Assembly: GCA_051453625.1 (NCBI GenBank)
Contig: JBOZIK010000001.1
Coordinates: 233,202,638-233,266,637 of the forward strand
DNA length: 64,000 bases
Source of the DNA: Welwitschia mirabilis
Lineage: Eukaryota; Gnetophyta; Gnetopsida; Welwitschiales
Direction: 5' to 3'
The notes under the pieces were generated by a model, which was not told where the DNA came from, made no database searches, and saw nothing but the letters and a program-made list of their open reading frames with translations. The translations under genes and the position numbers were made by a program. Of the stretch, positions 45,405 through 57,564 are shown one piece after another; within the stretch, counting starts at the first letter, position 1; each line of letters opens with the position of its first letter.

Positions 45405-47094
45405 TATTGTTATAACTAGTTTTAATGTGTTAAGATTATTAATACTAGAATTGCATGTGTGTAAGTATTAAGATAGTGAAGGATCATCAAAGGTAACTAT
45501 AGATGTCTAGAAGGATGAAAGAAATATACAATGCATGAAGACATCTACAAAAATTAAAGATGTCTGCATAACATAAAGACATCTATAGATGTTAAATATT
45601 CCTTAGCCAAATTATAGAAACTTCATAGAATATTCCATAAAATGAAAACAATGTTCTATTTGAATTGAAAGGGTAATAGAATTATTGCATTAATTGAAGA
45701 TGTCTACACATTTTGACTAGTAGACATATACCATAACTAAATGTTGCTATATAAATTTGTAAAATCATAATATCTTGAAGATATTAATACTTTGGAAAGA
45801 TATTTGCACCCTTAAAGACATCTACAACTTTGGAAGATGTTCGCAACATGTTATGTAAAAAAATTAAAAGGGCTATAGCAAGTGTTAAAATTAGCCAGTT
45901 GAGTGATTTCTAGGCTATTTATACATAAAACCTAGTCTTTTTATATGTCATCCAAGTCATTCTACATGTCTAACCTAACCATTTTGGATGCTATCTAAGC
46001 TACCTAAGGAAGAATTAATAAATAGGCAAAATCAAAGATTAAGAAAGAACTAATGAATGTAATCTAATTACAATTAGAATTAATTGGTAGACTATATTAC
46101 ATTTTCTCTTCTAATATCATTTGGAAGAGGTTAAATAGATGATCTTCGATGAAAGATGTAAGTATACTTATCAAACGCAATGATAGATCAAAAGAAAACT
46201 TGCACCAAACATATGACATTTGAAAGGTATGTAGAAATAAGTAAAGGAATCATCAAAAACAAATGCCATCACTTTTGCATCATGAAGAGAGCAACAAAGT
46301 AAATCTATAATATCTTTCTATTTTTTCTTTATTTTCTTCTTTGATAAGTATCTTTTTATTTTTTAAGCTATCCTACTTATCTTAAACTAGCTCGTACTCT
46401 TTATGATTTTTTCTATTATATTTATGAAAATTTGATTTTATTAGACTTTGTATTAGTTTTATGTCTAGCTATCATTTCAATTTGACTTATGTGAAGCAGT
46501 GTGTTACTAGGACTAGTTGAGGATTCCAAGTTGTAATTGTAGCCTATAAGGCTTTTTGTTTACATTTTTTAGAGACATGTTGATTGTAATATTGATGATG
46601 AACCTTAAAAAAATATTTCACTATAAGGTTAGTAATGAACCTGAAACACGGTTTGATTTTAAGATTAGTGATAAACCTAAAATCATGACTTAAATACAAG
46701 ATTAGTAATGATTAATAAATTACTATTTGATTATAAGGTTTATGATAATACTAAAATCATAGATTAATTATAAGATTAGCAATAAGCCTTAAAGAATAAT
46801 TTAACACTAAGATATGCAGTAAGTTATCTTATGATCATTGTGAAAAAAAAAACCTTATACATTTGGTGGTAAGCCTTAAACCATGCATTTTAAAAGGAGC
46901 ACAATTTAGAGGTGTTTAATTTTTAGTTATCTAGTGCATCAAGTGTTCAATTTGCTAAATCATATTATTTAGTATGAGTTTTTATTTCTATAATGTTTTA
47001 ATTCCCATATTAGATAACGTTTATTTGCTAAATTTTGTTATTACAATTTGTTTAAAAATCATTCATCCCTTCCCTATGAATTTAATGATCCTTA
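45405..47094 (+). repeat. 3' LTR of element F
   Basis: It starts TATTGTTATAACTAGTTTT and ends GATCCTTA. It aligns with 38082-40114 and includes the tandem array at 46580-46795. Confidence 0.85.
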
Positions 47095-47400
47095 AACAAT
47101 AAATTAATGATAAGTTACATGTCATATACCACATCTCTAAGACCCTTAATTTAACCCAATAAAATTATGTTATAATGTAAAAATAACTTCTTTTAATAGT
47201 AATTAAACATGATAAATTCCAATACCTTTATATTTTAAAACTATGATTTATACAGATCGCTCAACGATTAAATTTTTAGAAACCAAGTAGATTACTAATG
47301 TTTGTATTAGGTTTTACAGCCTTATTATACAAGAATTTAATTTAGATTTTCTAGATTTAAAAATATGAGAGAAAGTATAGTATTAAATTACCTCTCCCAT
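47095..47400 (+). pseudogene. pol: Athila RNase H, second part (element E)
   Basis: 'IYHISKTLNLTQ' resumes the domain begun at 38031, followed by broken pieces of the TDH-A-KYL and LLQEFDLEI blocks ('IIQEFNLDFLDLKI'). It shows that E was one gene before element F arrived. Confidence 0.8.
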
Positions 47401-47599
47401 TTAGAGTTACCTAAAGATTATCATGTTAATGATATATTTTATGATTGATTTCTTGATTAAGACTTATTCACTATATACATTAACTTCCATAGAAAGGATA
47501 CTTGATGTATAGACATTTATAACTACTTATCTACCTTAAGACTCCATAAGATAAGATAAGTATGAATAAGAACTATTCCTTATAAGCATTAAGAATTAC

Positions 47600-48660
47600 A
47601 TCTAGAAATGTCCTTTATTATACTACTTTTGAAAATATAAAATTAGACAACAATTTGTTCTTGAGTGGAAAAATATGATATTTTACAAATGTGTCATGAT
47701 AGTAACTCTAAAGGACATTTTAATGGGATAAAAATATTAAAATAATTTTACAAAGTTTATTTTACTAGCCAATCCTATCCAAAAATTCTTATAAGTATGT
47801 TAGAAAATGTGACTATTTTTAATGATGAGGAGGACTTTATAAGAAATAAAAGGACCATTTAATGTTTGGATAATTATCTTTACAAGATGTTACTCAAAAT
47901 CAAATGATTACTAGTGCATAATCATAACTAACGATTTTGTCAAAAAATAGATAGAAGATAAAATAATCAAAACTAATGATATTGAGATTATTATCAAATT
48001 CTTTGGAGAACACATTTTATAATCTTTTACCATCCACAAGTCCTCATTAGTAACTAAGAAACATACTTTATAATATAAACCATAAAGAATTCATGAAGTT
48101 AGAAAGAATCATGCATAAGATTTTGAATACCTATCATTCATAAACAAATGACTAATTTTAAGATTCTAATTGAGAGATTAAAAGAATATTATCCAAAGTG
48201 ATTAATTCTAATAAGAAGTAGAATAACAAGTTAAATGATACATTATGGAATTATAGAACTATATGGAGAACCTTTTTAGAACACACTCTATACTAATTTA
48301 TCTACTAAAAACAATGTTTAAAGCTAGTAGAAATTTAACATAAGTCTTACAAATTAATGCAAAAATTAAATTTTCATGGTGAAGATAACATTCCAAAAAA
48401 AACTCTAGAACTTGAAAATTTTGATGAGTTAACATATCATGTAATGAATTAAAAATGAATTATGAAGAAGCAACTAAAGTATCAACTTTATAAGAATATT
48501 AAAACATTTCTTAACCTGGTAATAAAGTTTTCTTGTATAACATGAAATGACTTAACTTCCCTAAAAATCTAATAATCAAGTGGAAAGGATATTTTGAAGT
48601 AATAAAAAAATTAAAACAAAAATGTCATAATTGAAAAATTAATCAATGATAATAAATCTA
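47600..48660 (+). pseudogene. pol: Athila-type integrase (element E)
   Basis: 'MCHDSNSKGHFNGIKILK' is the HHCC region. 'TNDIEIIIKFFGEHIL' belongs to the core. 'NELKMNYEEATKVSTL' and 'GNKVFLYNMK' followed by 'LNFPKNLIIKWKGYFEVIK' is the C-terminal region typical of Athila. Stops are frequent. Confidence 0.8.
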
Positions 48661-48784
48661 CTATAGTTATTTAATGGTTGAAAATGCATTAATAAAATAA
48701 GGCAAATAATACTTATATTAATTTTAAAAAACCATCATCTTTACTTTGAATCTAGTAGAAGTAGATAATTATCTCAGACTTATG

Positions 48785-48905
48785 CTATATACTAAAATAT
48801 TCCTGTTACTAGATAAGTGTTTACGTATAATTTTTTTTTTTGTAAATTTAAAAATTATGGTACCCTTTATCTATTCCTCAAAAATAATTAAATTTCCTTA
48901 TGTAA
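48785..48905. repeat. Left copy of a 120-bp direct repeat flanking element G
   Basis: It runs from 'ctatatactaaaatattcc' to 'ccttatgtaa' and matches 59220-59338, including 'aatttaaaaattatggtac' and 'cctcaaaaata'. It ends exactly at the 5' LTR of element G. Confidence 0.7.
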
Positions 48906-50086
48906 TGCTAAGGACATGCAAAAATTGACATTCACACCAATTTTATTTAATCAATTCATCTCTTAGGTGGAGAAACTAAAATAGCTATGTAATCATAAAA
49001 TTATATCTTCACCCTTTTTAAATACAATTTATGAACTTAGGTACTTTTCTATAATAATTTTGGATTATTTGCTATATTCTATTCAACATACTAAAATCTG
49101 AATATTGTCCACTAGAAAATGTCAGTGCCATCATCTAGGTCACTAGCACTATTGGTCCTTTAGAGGATAGTGTGTTAAATGCTATGTTCTAGAATTATCT
49201 TGGGAAAGTGATCAATTTAGACTTATGAGGTCAAGAAGAAATAGCATGAGACTTTAACTAATGGGACATCTATAAAAGTGTTAAATTTTTAATCTAAAAT
49301 CCTAAAGTAAAAAACCTAATTGATAAATCCTAACCCAATTTTTTCCTGTAAAAAGGATTAAGTGCCCTTATTTATATAATATTTAACTAATGAAAATACT
49401 TAAAAACCTTAGAGCCTCCACTATCAACATGGAATTCTAAGCTCCTCCTTTTGAAGTAGGCTAGCTCCAAGAAATTTTTATTAGCTTCATCTTCTTCCTT
49501 TGATCTAAGGTAAATTTTTATTTTAATTAAAGGTGGTTGTTCATTTATAATTTTAAATTGTAAATAATCTCATAGGTTTAATGATTAAGTAAACATGCAT
49601 TATCAAGTTCTTTTAATAATTTACTAAGTTCTTTAAGTTTACTTATTAGTTATAGTTACTTTTGTTTGATGAATCTTGAGCACAAGATTCCTTAATTTCT
49701 ATACTTATGAAAGGCTATGAAGAAGCAAAGTGATTACTGAATTTACTAATACTCATGTAGTAAATTAGACTATGTAATCATAACCTAAGCCATTAATACT
49801 TAATAATTTAAATTTAGAAAGTTATAGGATATCATTAAAGTGAAGTTGCACCATTGGATGATTTAAAATAAACTTTACAGCTAGGTTGTATCCTTATTTT
49901 ACCAGTTAAGCTAAATTCATCTCAAACTTAATTCTCATTTTTGTTTTGGTTTCTTGTAGAATAAAGAACATTTGTATTACTCTTGTTTAGTCCTATTTCA
50001 ATTTAGTACTAATATAAAGAATGACATTGAAACTCTACTACAATGAGGGCCTTGGTTTTATAAATTGTAAAATCTAGACACAAACA
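48906..50086 (+). repeat. 5' LTR of element G
   Basis: It starts TGCTAAGGACATGCAAAAATT and ends CACAAACA. It aligns along its length with 57565-59219 except for the GC-rich insert there. A CATCTAGGTCAC motif lies near 49130. Confidence 0.85.
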
Positions 50087-50092
50087 TTTTCT

Positions 50093-50110
50093 TAGCATCA
50101 TTCCAAAGAT
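50093..50110 (+). other. Primer-binding site of element G
   Basis: 'tagcatcattccaaagat' fits the TGGCGCCGTTCC-type Athila/Tat site after CG-to-CA and similar changes, 6 bp after the LTR. Confidence 0.65.
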
Positions 50111-50840
50111 AATGGTATGATAGCTTTATAAAAAGTAAAAACTATTTTTTCTTGCAATTTTAATGTACTTTTTAAGTTTTTCAACACTTCCAATGGTTGG
50201 TACTGGTCCCTTCCAATGTTGCCTAAACTAGTCCACTTCTTTTGAGTTTTTCTTTCATTCTTATGCTTTCTAGTGATGGGTACTGATCTATTTTTAGTGA
50301 TATATAAATTGGTCCTTTTCTAAGTTTTATTTAGTTTTTTTCAAAATTTTACTATCATTTTTCTATTAGATCTTTTATTATTGTAGGTATAATAAGGATT
50401 AAGAAACTTAATATAAAACTCACCTTTACTTATTTTTATTTTACTTTTTATAAGTTTGTATTTCCATACCTAGTTTTTATTTCTATTGCATTTTAGTTTT
50501 CTTATTGAAATTTTTAAAAAAGAAAAGCATTTAGGATTTATTTCCTTATGTTTTATTTTCAAGAGTGTGGTTGTTTTTATTTTTTTAATGTTTTTCAAGA
50601 ATCCCATAACCAAAAATGTTTTTCATAGATTTTGCAAACAGTATAACTTTTCTTAAACCTTAAAAACATTATACAAGTAGTACTACTATCATATTAACCA
50701 CCGCCCTTGATAATTCTAAGAAATAGCCTCTTTAACTTATATTGATTCCTCTATTAAACATCTAAAACCTATTTAGCTTTTGGGCTTCTTCTAGAACTTG
50801 TTAAAACTATGTATGCATTTGATCAAAGATTAGTTACTAG
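50111..50840 (+). other. Leader of element G
   Basis: AT-rich, with poly-T stretches. No frame is seen before the gag start. Confidence 0.5.
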
Positions 50841-52000
50841 CTTAATTAGAAATTCTTCTAATAAAAATATGGATCCTAATACTAAAGACAATAATGAATA
50901 AAGATCAGCTTTAAGAAACCAACCCCATGAAGAAATTAATAGAGGATAACCTTTTTAATAATTTAATCAAAATGCATAATCTATCTTTCAATTCCTTTTT
51001 TATAAAAAAAACCTTCCTTTTTCTAATAGGGAACTTGTAAGCCTACTACCTAAACCAATAAGCAATTCAAAATTATAGTATATCTCAAACCCAATCCAAC
51101 TTCCCTAATAGTCCCTTTACAAATACCTTTCAAGGTTATTTAGAACTCTACTTTAACATGCATAGTTCAATTACCAATAGCATTTAGACCATATTTTAAA
51201 CCTTGTACTATTTAATTAATATTCCATTTCAATGGCTTAGAATTAGAATATATGTATCTACATCTTAAAGAATTCAAATTTATACTAACCATCTTACCTT
51301 AGTTAATCAATACTAAAGACTCCCTTTAAATAACCCCTTTCTTATTCTTACTTAATAAAAAGCTAAATCTTAGCTCTATCCACTTAAACATTTATCAATT
51401 AGGACTTGGGTTGATCTAAATAAATCCTTTATCATAAAATGTTTCCCAATTCATAAAACTAATTCTTTTAAGTGAGAAATTATGAGCTTCTAAGAGAAAT
51501 ATCATAAAACTTTCTCACAAACTTTAGATAGGTATAAGATCTTACTTCAAATATTTTCCTAAAATGGATTTAATTATTAGTTTCTTCTATGAATGGTTGT
51601 CATCCAATAATTAATAATTAGTTAAAATTATTGATTTGGGAGAGGGGGCAGGAGGGAGGAAGGGGGGTGGGAAGGGGGAAGTGGGGAGTGGGTAAGCTTT
51701 CTAAATTTTCCCTTATATGAAATTTGAGATTATCTTAAATCCATAGATAAGACTTTTAAAAACTAGAAAATATCGATTAAACCATTTATATTCAGTCATA
51801 AGCTAGGTCCACTGGTATTTTTAGAACACTTAATAAGTTTAAATGTTAATAAAAGGATAGATAACTTGTCAAGAAGAGTAGAGTTACTTCCACCTCATCT
51901 AAACCTTTAACCTCTAAACTTAAGTATTTAGTCTATTATACAGACTTAGATGAAATAGTTGAGTGTCCTTCAATACTGATTTTTTAAAACATAGTCAATA
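50841..52000 (+). pseudogene. gag: Athila-type gag (element G)
   Basis: Fragments in order: 'RNQPHEEINRG', 'IYILKEFKFILTILP', 'NTKDSL' and 'LFLLNKKLNLSSIHLNIYQL', then 'LSEKL' and 'KRNIIKLSHKL', then 'PKMDLIISFFYEWLSSNN'. These fit the Athila gag blocks from HLKEFEEVC to the FYEGL region. A G-rich tract at 51638-51692 lies exactly after the last block and adds Gly codons not expected there. Confidence 0.75.
51638..51692 (+). repeat. G-rich tract in gag of element G
   Basis: About 55 bp with runs of 3 to 6 G (ggg, ggggg, gggggg, ggggg, gggg) separated by one to a few bases, in a window where such runs are rare. It could form G-quadruplexes. It sits inside the gag coding region. Confidence 0.8.
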
Positions 52001-52865
52001 AACAACTGAATGTTGTAGGATATCATTGGTAGATTTATAAAAATTATTTCTATTCAAACATCTATAACTGTAGGTGGAGCAATCATCTTAATTTTTCTTA
52101 AAAACATAATAACTAATATAGTAAAAATTATAATATTCAACTAAAAATTAAATTTTCATCCTTATCTTCCCATTACTACCTATTAAACTAATACCATCTA
52201 AATCACTTTTCATCATCTAATTACCAAACCTCATTATTCAATTCATAGAATAAACATCAAGAAAATTTAGGAGTTTCAAAACTAAATTAATCAATAATAA
52301 GCTTTCTTCTTAAATGATCTAGAATAAAACTTCCAAAAATTTTAAAAACAAACACCCAAACTCTCTTTTTCTTAAACCAAATGAACCTAGTAAACTTATT
52401 ATGATCGCATAGCTAAATTTGGAACGATTTAAAATCATCAAAGGATTATAGTCCAACCAAATAGAAGAATCTAAGGCTATTCATCTTATAAGTGGGAAAT
52501 AATTAACTAAATAACTTGATAAAATCAAACTGAAGAGAAACTAATACCTAAAAATAAAAATAAGAAGGAAAAAATAGTAGAGGAGTTAGAAAATCCTTTG
52601 CTAACTTACTGAGAACATCTATCCTTCTCATAATATCTTAGGGGAAAAAAAACATTACAAAAAAATAACTAAAGGTCTTAGACATTTTTAAAGAAGTAAA
52701 AATTAAGTATTTCCCTCTTAAAAGTAATCAAATAATACCTTCTTACACAAAGTTACTCAAAGATATGTGCATTATAAAAAGGTAAAAAAAAAGTTAAAAT
52801 CAAAGCCTTTTTAGTGCAACAAACTAGTGTAATACTCAAGAAGCAATTTCATCTTGGATATTGGA
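52001..52865 (+). other. Element G between gag and protease
   Basis: The region of the gag C-terminus and linker. Only short broken frames are present. Confidence 0.4.
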
Positions 52866-53240
52866 TGCCTAATAGTTACCATCACAATTGGAGATAAATA
52901 CTTAATCCAAGCCTTAGTACATTCATAAGCTAGTGTAAATTTGCTTTCTTATGATACATACAAAGAATTAGACTTGGAAGGGCTTAAAAACACTAACCAC
53001 CAATTATAACTTATTGATAATTCCTTGAAGACATCATTAGAAATAATCAAAGATGTTATAGTTAGAGTAGATAGTTGCTACTTTCTAGTGGCCTTTGTAT
53101 TTCTAGATATGAAAAACAAAATGAGTGAAATAGTTATTATTATCTTAGGAAGATCCTTCCTTGTAACCTTTAATGCTATAGTTAATTATAGGAATGGGAT
53201 AATGAGAATATCTTTAAGTAATATGATAATAGAGTTATAA
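52866..53240 (+). pseudogene. pol: Athila-type aspartic protease (element G)
   Basis: One frame over 125 codons has two stops (TAA, TAA) in the first half and is open from 53025. 'CLIVTITIGDKYLIQALVHS' then 'ASVNLLSYDTYKELDLEGL' is the DLGASVNLLPYSVYKELGL block with the catalytic Asp lost. 'IIKDVIVRVDSCYFLVAFVF' and 'IIILGRSFLVTFNAIVNYRN' complete the domain. Best-preserved protease in the window. Confidence 0.85.
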
Positions 53241-53540
53241 ACATTTTTGATTCCATGAGCCTACCCTTTATTAATCATGTATTTTAATATGTAGATAAAA
53301 TAGAAATTCTCCTTGCACCCTCTACACATTCATGATGACCACATTTTAGATCTATCTCTAGAATAAGATTGATATACCATCACTTAATATGAATCATCTA
53401 GTCAGCTTAAACCTCTTCTACAAGATCTTAAGTATCCCTTTTTAGGAAATGCCTCTACTTTTTTGATAGTGATTAATTCCTTTGTATCTGCATCTTAAGA
53501 ATTTAAATTATTAAACCTTTTGAGAAAATATAAGCTAGCC
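53241..53540 (+). other. Element G between protease and RT
   Basis: Linker with poor coding signal. Confidence 0.4.
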
Positions 53541-54200
53541 ATTTGATAGATCCTTGCAAATATTAGAGGCATTGATTCTAATATTTGCATGCATCACATT
53601 TATCTTGAGAAAATTACAAAATCTTCTATTAAATCCCAATGTAGAATTAACCCAACTTTGAAGGAAGTAGTGAAAAACGAATTGACTAAACTTTTAGATA
53701 ATGTAAATATTTATCTAATGTCTAATATTAAATGGATAAGTCCAATCCAAATAGTATCTAAAAAGGATAGAATTACCTTTGTACAAAATAAACATAATGA
53801 ACTTCTCCCTACTATCCATACGATAAAATGGAAAATGTGTATTAGTTACTAAAAACTTAGCAATGTATTAAGAAAAGATCACTTTTCTCTTCCATTCTCT
53901 AACTAGATCCTATGACAACTTCTTGGAAACCCTTTCTATTGTTTTCTAGATATATGTTACAAATATAATTAAATAAAAATTACCCTCAAAAATTAAGATA
54001 AAATCATGTTTACCTACTCATATGGAAGATTCCCCTATTAATGAAGGTCATTTGTCCTATGTAGTGCCCTTGATATTTTTTTCATAATTTTCTAGATTCA
54101 TGTATGAAAATATTTATGAATGATTTTTCTATTTATGGATCTCTTTTAAACATTTTCCCCATAATTTAGAGCTCGTCATCATTTGGTGCATAAGAAAATG
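53541..54200 (+). pseudogene. pol: Athila-type reverse transcriptase (element G)
   Basis: 'NIRGIDSNICMHHIYLEKI' opens the domain. 87 codons are open at 53589-53852 with 'RINPTLKEVVKNELTKLLDN' and 'NIKWISPIQIVSKKD'. Then come 'RKDHFSLPF' and 'NPFYCFLDI' in the next blocks. The catalytic block 'MKIFMNDFSIYGS' has MND in place of MDD (54116-54124), a G-to-A change. Confidence 0.85.
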
Positions 54201-54289
54201 CTTCATTTTAAATTGGAAGAAATGTTACTTTATAATTAGAAAAGAAATAGCTTTAGGACATATTATTTCATTAGAGGAAATTTAAGTGG

Positions 54290-54870
54290 ATCTATAAAAG
54301 TTTCCCTAATTACCCACTTGCCTATACTATAAAAACAAAAAGATATTAGATCCTTCTTAAAAAATATAGATCATTATAGAAGGTTTATTAAAGATTTTAG
54401 TAAAATTTCCAAAATCTTGTGTGATATCCTATGTAAAGATGCCACTTTTACTTAATTTTAATGATCTTAAAGAAAAACTTACCACCACACCTATCATCCA
54501 ACCACCTAATTAGAAATTACCCTTTGAAATCATATGTGATGTTAATGATTGTGTAGTTAATGTTNNNNNNNNNNNNNNNNNNNNNNNNNNNNNNNNNNNN
54601 NNNNNNNNNNNNNNNNNNNNNNNNNNNNNNNNNNNNNNNNNNNNNNNNNNNNNNNNNNNNNNNNTTAATGTTGTGTTAAGACAATTGGATAAAAAACCAA
54701 CTATAATTTACTAAATAAGTAAAACATTAAGTGACACTTAACTCAACTCTACTATCACTGAAAAGAGCTACTTGAAAATAGTCTTTTTCTTATAAAATTT
54801 TATGCAAAATATTCTTAGTTCTAAGGTGATGATCTACATAAATCATTTAACCCTTATATATCTCTTTGCT
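54290..54870 (+). pseudogene. pol: Athila-type connection and RNase H (element G), crossed by a gap
   Basis: 'DIRSFLKNIDHYRRFIKDFS' and 'KISKILCDILCKDATF' are clear. 'LPFEIICDVNDCVVNV' ends at the N run, and after it 'NVVLRQLDKK' continues the same block. 'EKSYLKIVFFL' and 'LTLIYLFAKKYSTSRLISWI' follow. It would degrade the RNA strand during reverse transcription. Confidence 0.8.
54565..54664. other. Assembly gap of 100 N, probably spurious
   Basis: The left flank ends TTAATGTT and the right flank starts TTAATGTT. The RNase H block is complete when these are overlapped. Confidence 0.85.
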
Positions 54871-55099
54871 AAAAAATACTCCACATCTAGATTAATTAGT
54901 TGGATCTTACTTTTGTAGGAATTTAAATTATAAATCAAAAGTATAAATTATTTTAATAATGTTATAGCTAATATCTTTCACATGTAACATAGAATAGCTC
55001 ACACAAAAACCTTTCTGTTGATAATACTTTTCCTGATGAACACCTTTTCTTCATTTCAAAAATACGTTGATTTGATAATATTGCAAATTACTTAATTTT

Positions 55100-56120
55100 C
55101 AAGTCTATTTCCTCTAATTAGATCCTTAATAATAAAAATAAATTTTTAATTAAAGTTAAAACATTTCTTTTGGGATAATCCTTATTTATTCAAATATTGC
55201 CTAAATTAAGTGATTTATAGATGTATTTCTTGGTTAGAAATTTATGATGTCCTTAAACTTTTCTGTTCTGAATCTTTTGATGGTCATTAATTTGCTAATA
55301 AAACTATAATAAAATTATTTACTTAGGTTTTTATTATATATTCATTTTTAAGGATTCGATCCTCTATTGTAAAATGTGTGAAAATTACTAAAAACTCAAT
55401 AGCCTTACTTGAAAATACATGATTTCTTTAAATCCATTCTCATTGATAGAATCATGTGCAGATCTAGCATATAGCCAAACTATAGTAAAGTTCTTTAAAG
55501 AAAATATTTTAACTAGATTTGGTTGTCCTAAGGTTTTAATTAGAAATTGTAGTACCTATTTTCATAATAGGGTATTCAAAAATCTTATTTTTAAATGTGG
55601 AGTTATTCATAAAATCATAATTCCTATCATTCCTAAATTAGTGAACAAGTTAAGGTTAGTAATAGGAAAATAAAAAACATAGTATAAAAAGTAGTAAGAT
55701 TAACTAAAAATGATATAGGACAACTTACAAGAAATATTAGAAATGTCCCCATTTACACTAGTTTATGGAAAGTCTTACCATTTATCAATTAAACTTGAAC
55801 ATAAAGCATATTGAACAATTAAGAATATGAACTTTGATCTCAGAGTTACTAGAAAATGAAGAGATGTCTAATTCAATGAACTAGATTAGATAAAAAATGA
55901 TGCTTATGAATAATGCAAATATTAATAAGGAAAGGATGATGAAATTGCATAATCAAAACATCCTTAGAGAAATATTTTAAGAAGAAAAACTAGTTTTACT
56001 TTATAATTAAAGAATGCATTTATTTTTAGGTAAACTAGTTTCTAATTGAAAATGTTATAAATAATAAAGAAATTATTGCTAAATTATGAATTTCTCATAA
56101 AGAATCATCGAAATCACTAA
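55100..56120 (+). pseudogene. pol: Athila-type integrase (element G)
   Basis: 'HFFWDNPYLFKYCLN' begins the zinc-binding part. 84 codons are open at 55419-55673 with 'IVKFFKENILTRFGCPKVLI' and 'YFHNRVFKNLIFKCGVIHKI', the core around the second catalytic Asp, which is lost (RNC for SDE). 'MSPFTLVYGKSYHLSIKLEH' then 'KAY' and 'FNELD' mark the C-terminal part. Confidence 0.85.
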
Positions 56121-57564
56121 GAATTCAAATCCAATGGCTATCACATCAAACACTTTCATGCACTCCTCCCATTGATTATGAATTCAAGAGACTTACCACT
56201 GTGATTACTAGCCTCTAATAAATAGACCAATAATAAATGATATTTCTATCATTTTAAGTACTTGTTAATACTAGGTGTATTTGTAATTTTCAAGAAGAAG
56301 CTATGCTTATTTTGAATATAATTATTAAAGTTACATTCACTTAATATCTTTGATTTTTTAAATATGTTTGAAAAATATGAAATCTAACTTCATACTATTC
56401 TTTTTATTTTCAAGCATTTTATGGGGGTAAGATATTTTTTATTTGGGATACTGAGCCAAAGACCCCTCTTATGTGAATTAAAAAAACAATAAATATAAGA
56501 AGAATTTTTTTTTAAAAATATCTCTTCCCCAAATCATATTTTATTTTGATCAATTAATTAGGTTTAGTTAACTACATCGAGGCTATAGATTCTCATTAGT
56601 AATGTAGCTCTAATAATCTATCTATGACATGAACAATTGCATAATCTATCTATGACATGAGAAATTGCGTCAAGGATATAGACACTCATTAGAAATGCAA
56701 TACTAATTTCTTTAATAAACAACATGCTTAGTTATGTTGAAAGAAAATGTCATAACATTGAATGCTCAATATGATCTAAATGATTAAAACAAAGGATATA
56801 TATGATTTTAGAAAATATAAACCATGGAAAGAAAATTGGGAATTAGAGACTTCCTGAGTTCCATGTTCTTGAAATTTTGTACTTGAGATTTGCTACTAAC
56901 TCTTGAATTCTTATAAATTACTTAGCTAATAATATATGTATCTAATATCTAGATCCATTTAAAAGTACAATAAAATAAGGCTATTAGCTTATGTAAGTCA
57001 TCTCTATTATTCATAGCTTATGTTATTGAGTCCCATTTGTAATACCATTTTCCACTTTTACAACTAATTTTACTGATAAATAAATCATGAATCATAAATA
57101 TTTCTATTATGAATTAATCTGTTACTTCATGTTTATCTAGGAAATGACAAGTTTAAATTATTAATAAAATGAGGTTGAATAGCAAGACGGAGAGTGTAAT
57201 CTTTTTAGAAAGCATTTTTTTCCATTATAAATTAGTTGCATTACTTTGCATATTTTTCTTTTTTAATTAAAAAACATTTCATGAAGAAAGCTTTCTAAAG
57301 ATGTGGTAACATGTTCTCAAAACTTGTATGAAATGTTTCTATCTTTTAAACTTTAAGGACATAGTTTAATTTTGGTTAAGACATATGGCATCCATTTTTC
57401 AAAGTTTTTTTAAATTTTAATGCCTTATTTTTCAAAGATTAAGCAAAAATTTCCAAAAGTTATAACATTTTCATACTTGAAATATTTTTCTTAGAATTTT
57501 TCATATTAAGTTATTTGTTTTTTGCACTTTTTTCTAAGAGTCTAGAAAGAGTCTAAATAGGAGG
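56121..57564 (+). other. 3' region of element G
   Basis: Non-coding, AT-rich. An approximate 94-bp tandem duplication lies at 56572-56706, within which 'ataatctatctatgacatga' is repeated at 56613 and 56641. The region ends with the polypurine tract 'aaataggagg' directly before the LTR at 57565. Confidence 0.6.

Larger units (their letters stand above)
38082..47094 (+). mobile_element. Element F: Ty1/copia element without RT, inserted in element E
   Basis: LTRs are 38082-40114 (2033 bp) and 45405-47094 (1690 bp). The PBS is TGATATTAGAGT at 40117. The interior has copia gag, knuckle, protease/pre-integrase region, integrase and the start of RT near 43480. The body of RT and RNase H is absent, and 43600-45404 has no coding signal. 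The ends TATTG...CTTA are decayed TG...CA. Confidence 0.85.
34600..48784 (+). mobile_element. Element E: Athila-type Ty3/gypsy element, split by copia element F
   Basis: Gag, protease, RT and the start of RNase H (to 38081) and the rest of RNase H and integrase (from about 47100 to 48660) form one Athila-type gag-pol, separated exactly by element F. I could not identify its LTRs. The 3' side leads into a 121-bp repeat and then element G, so its 3' LTR may lie beyond 59338. Its families of domains match element G, but the two are diverged. Confidence 0.8.
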
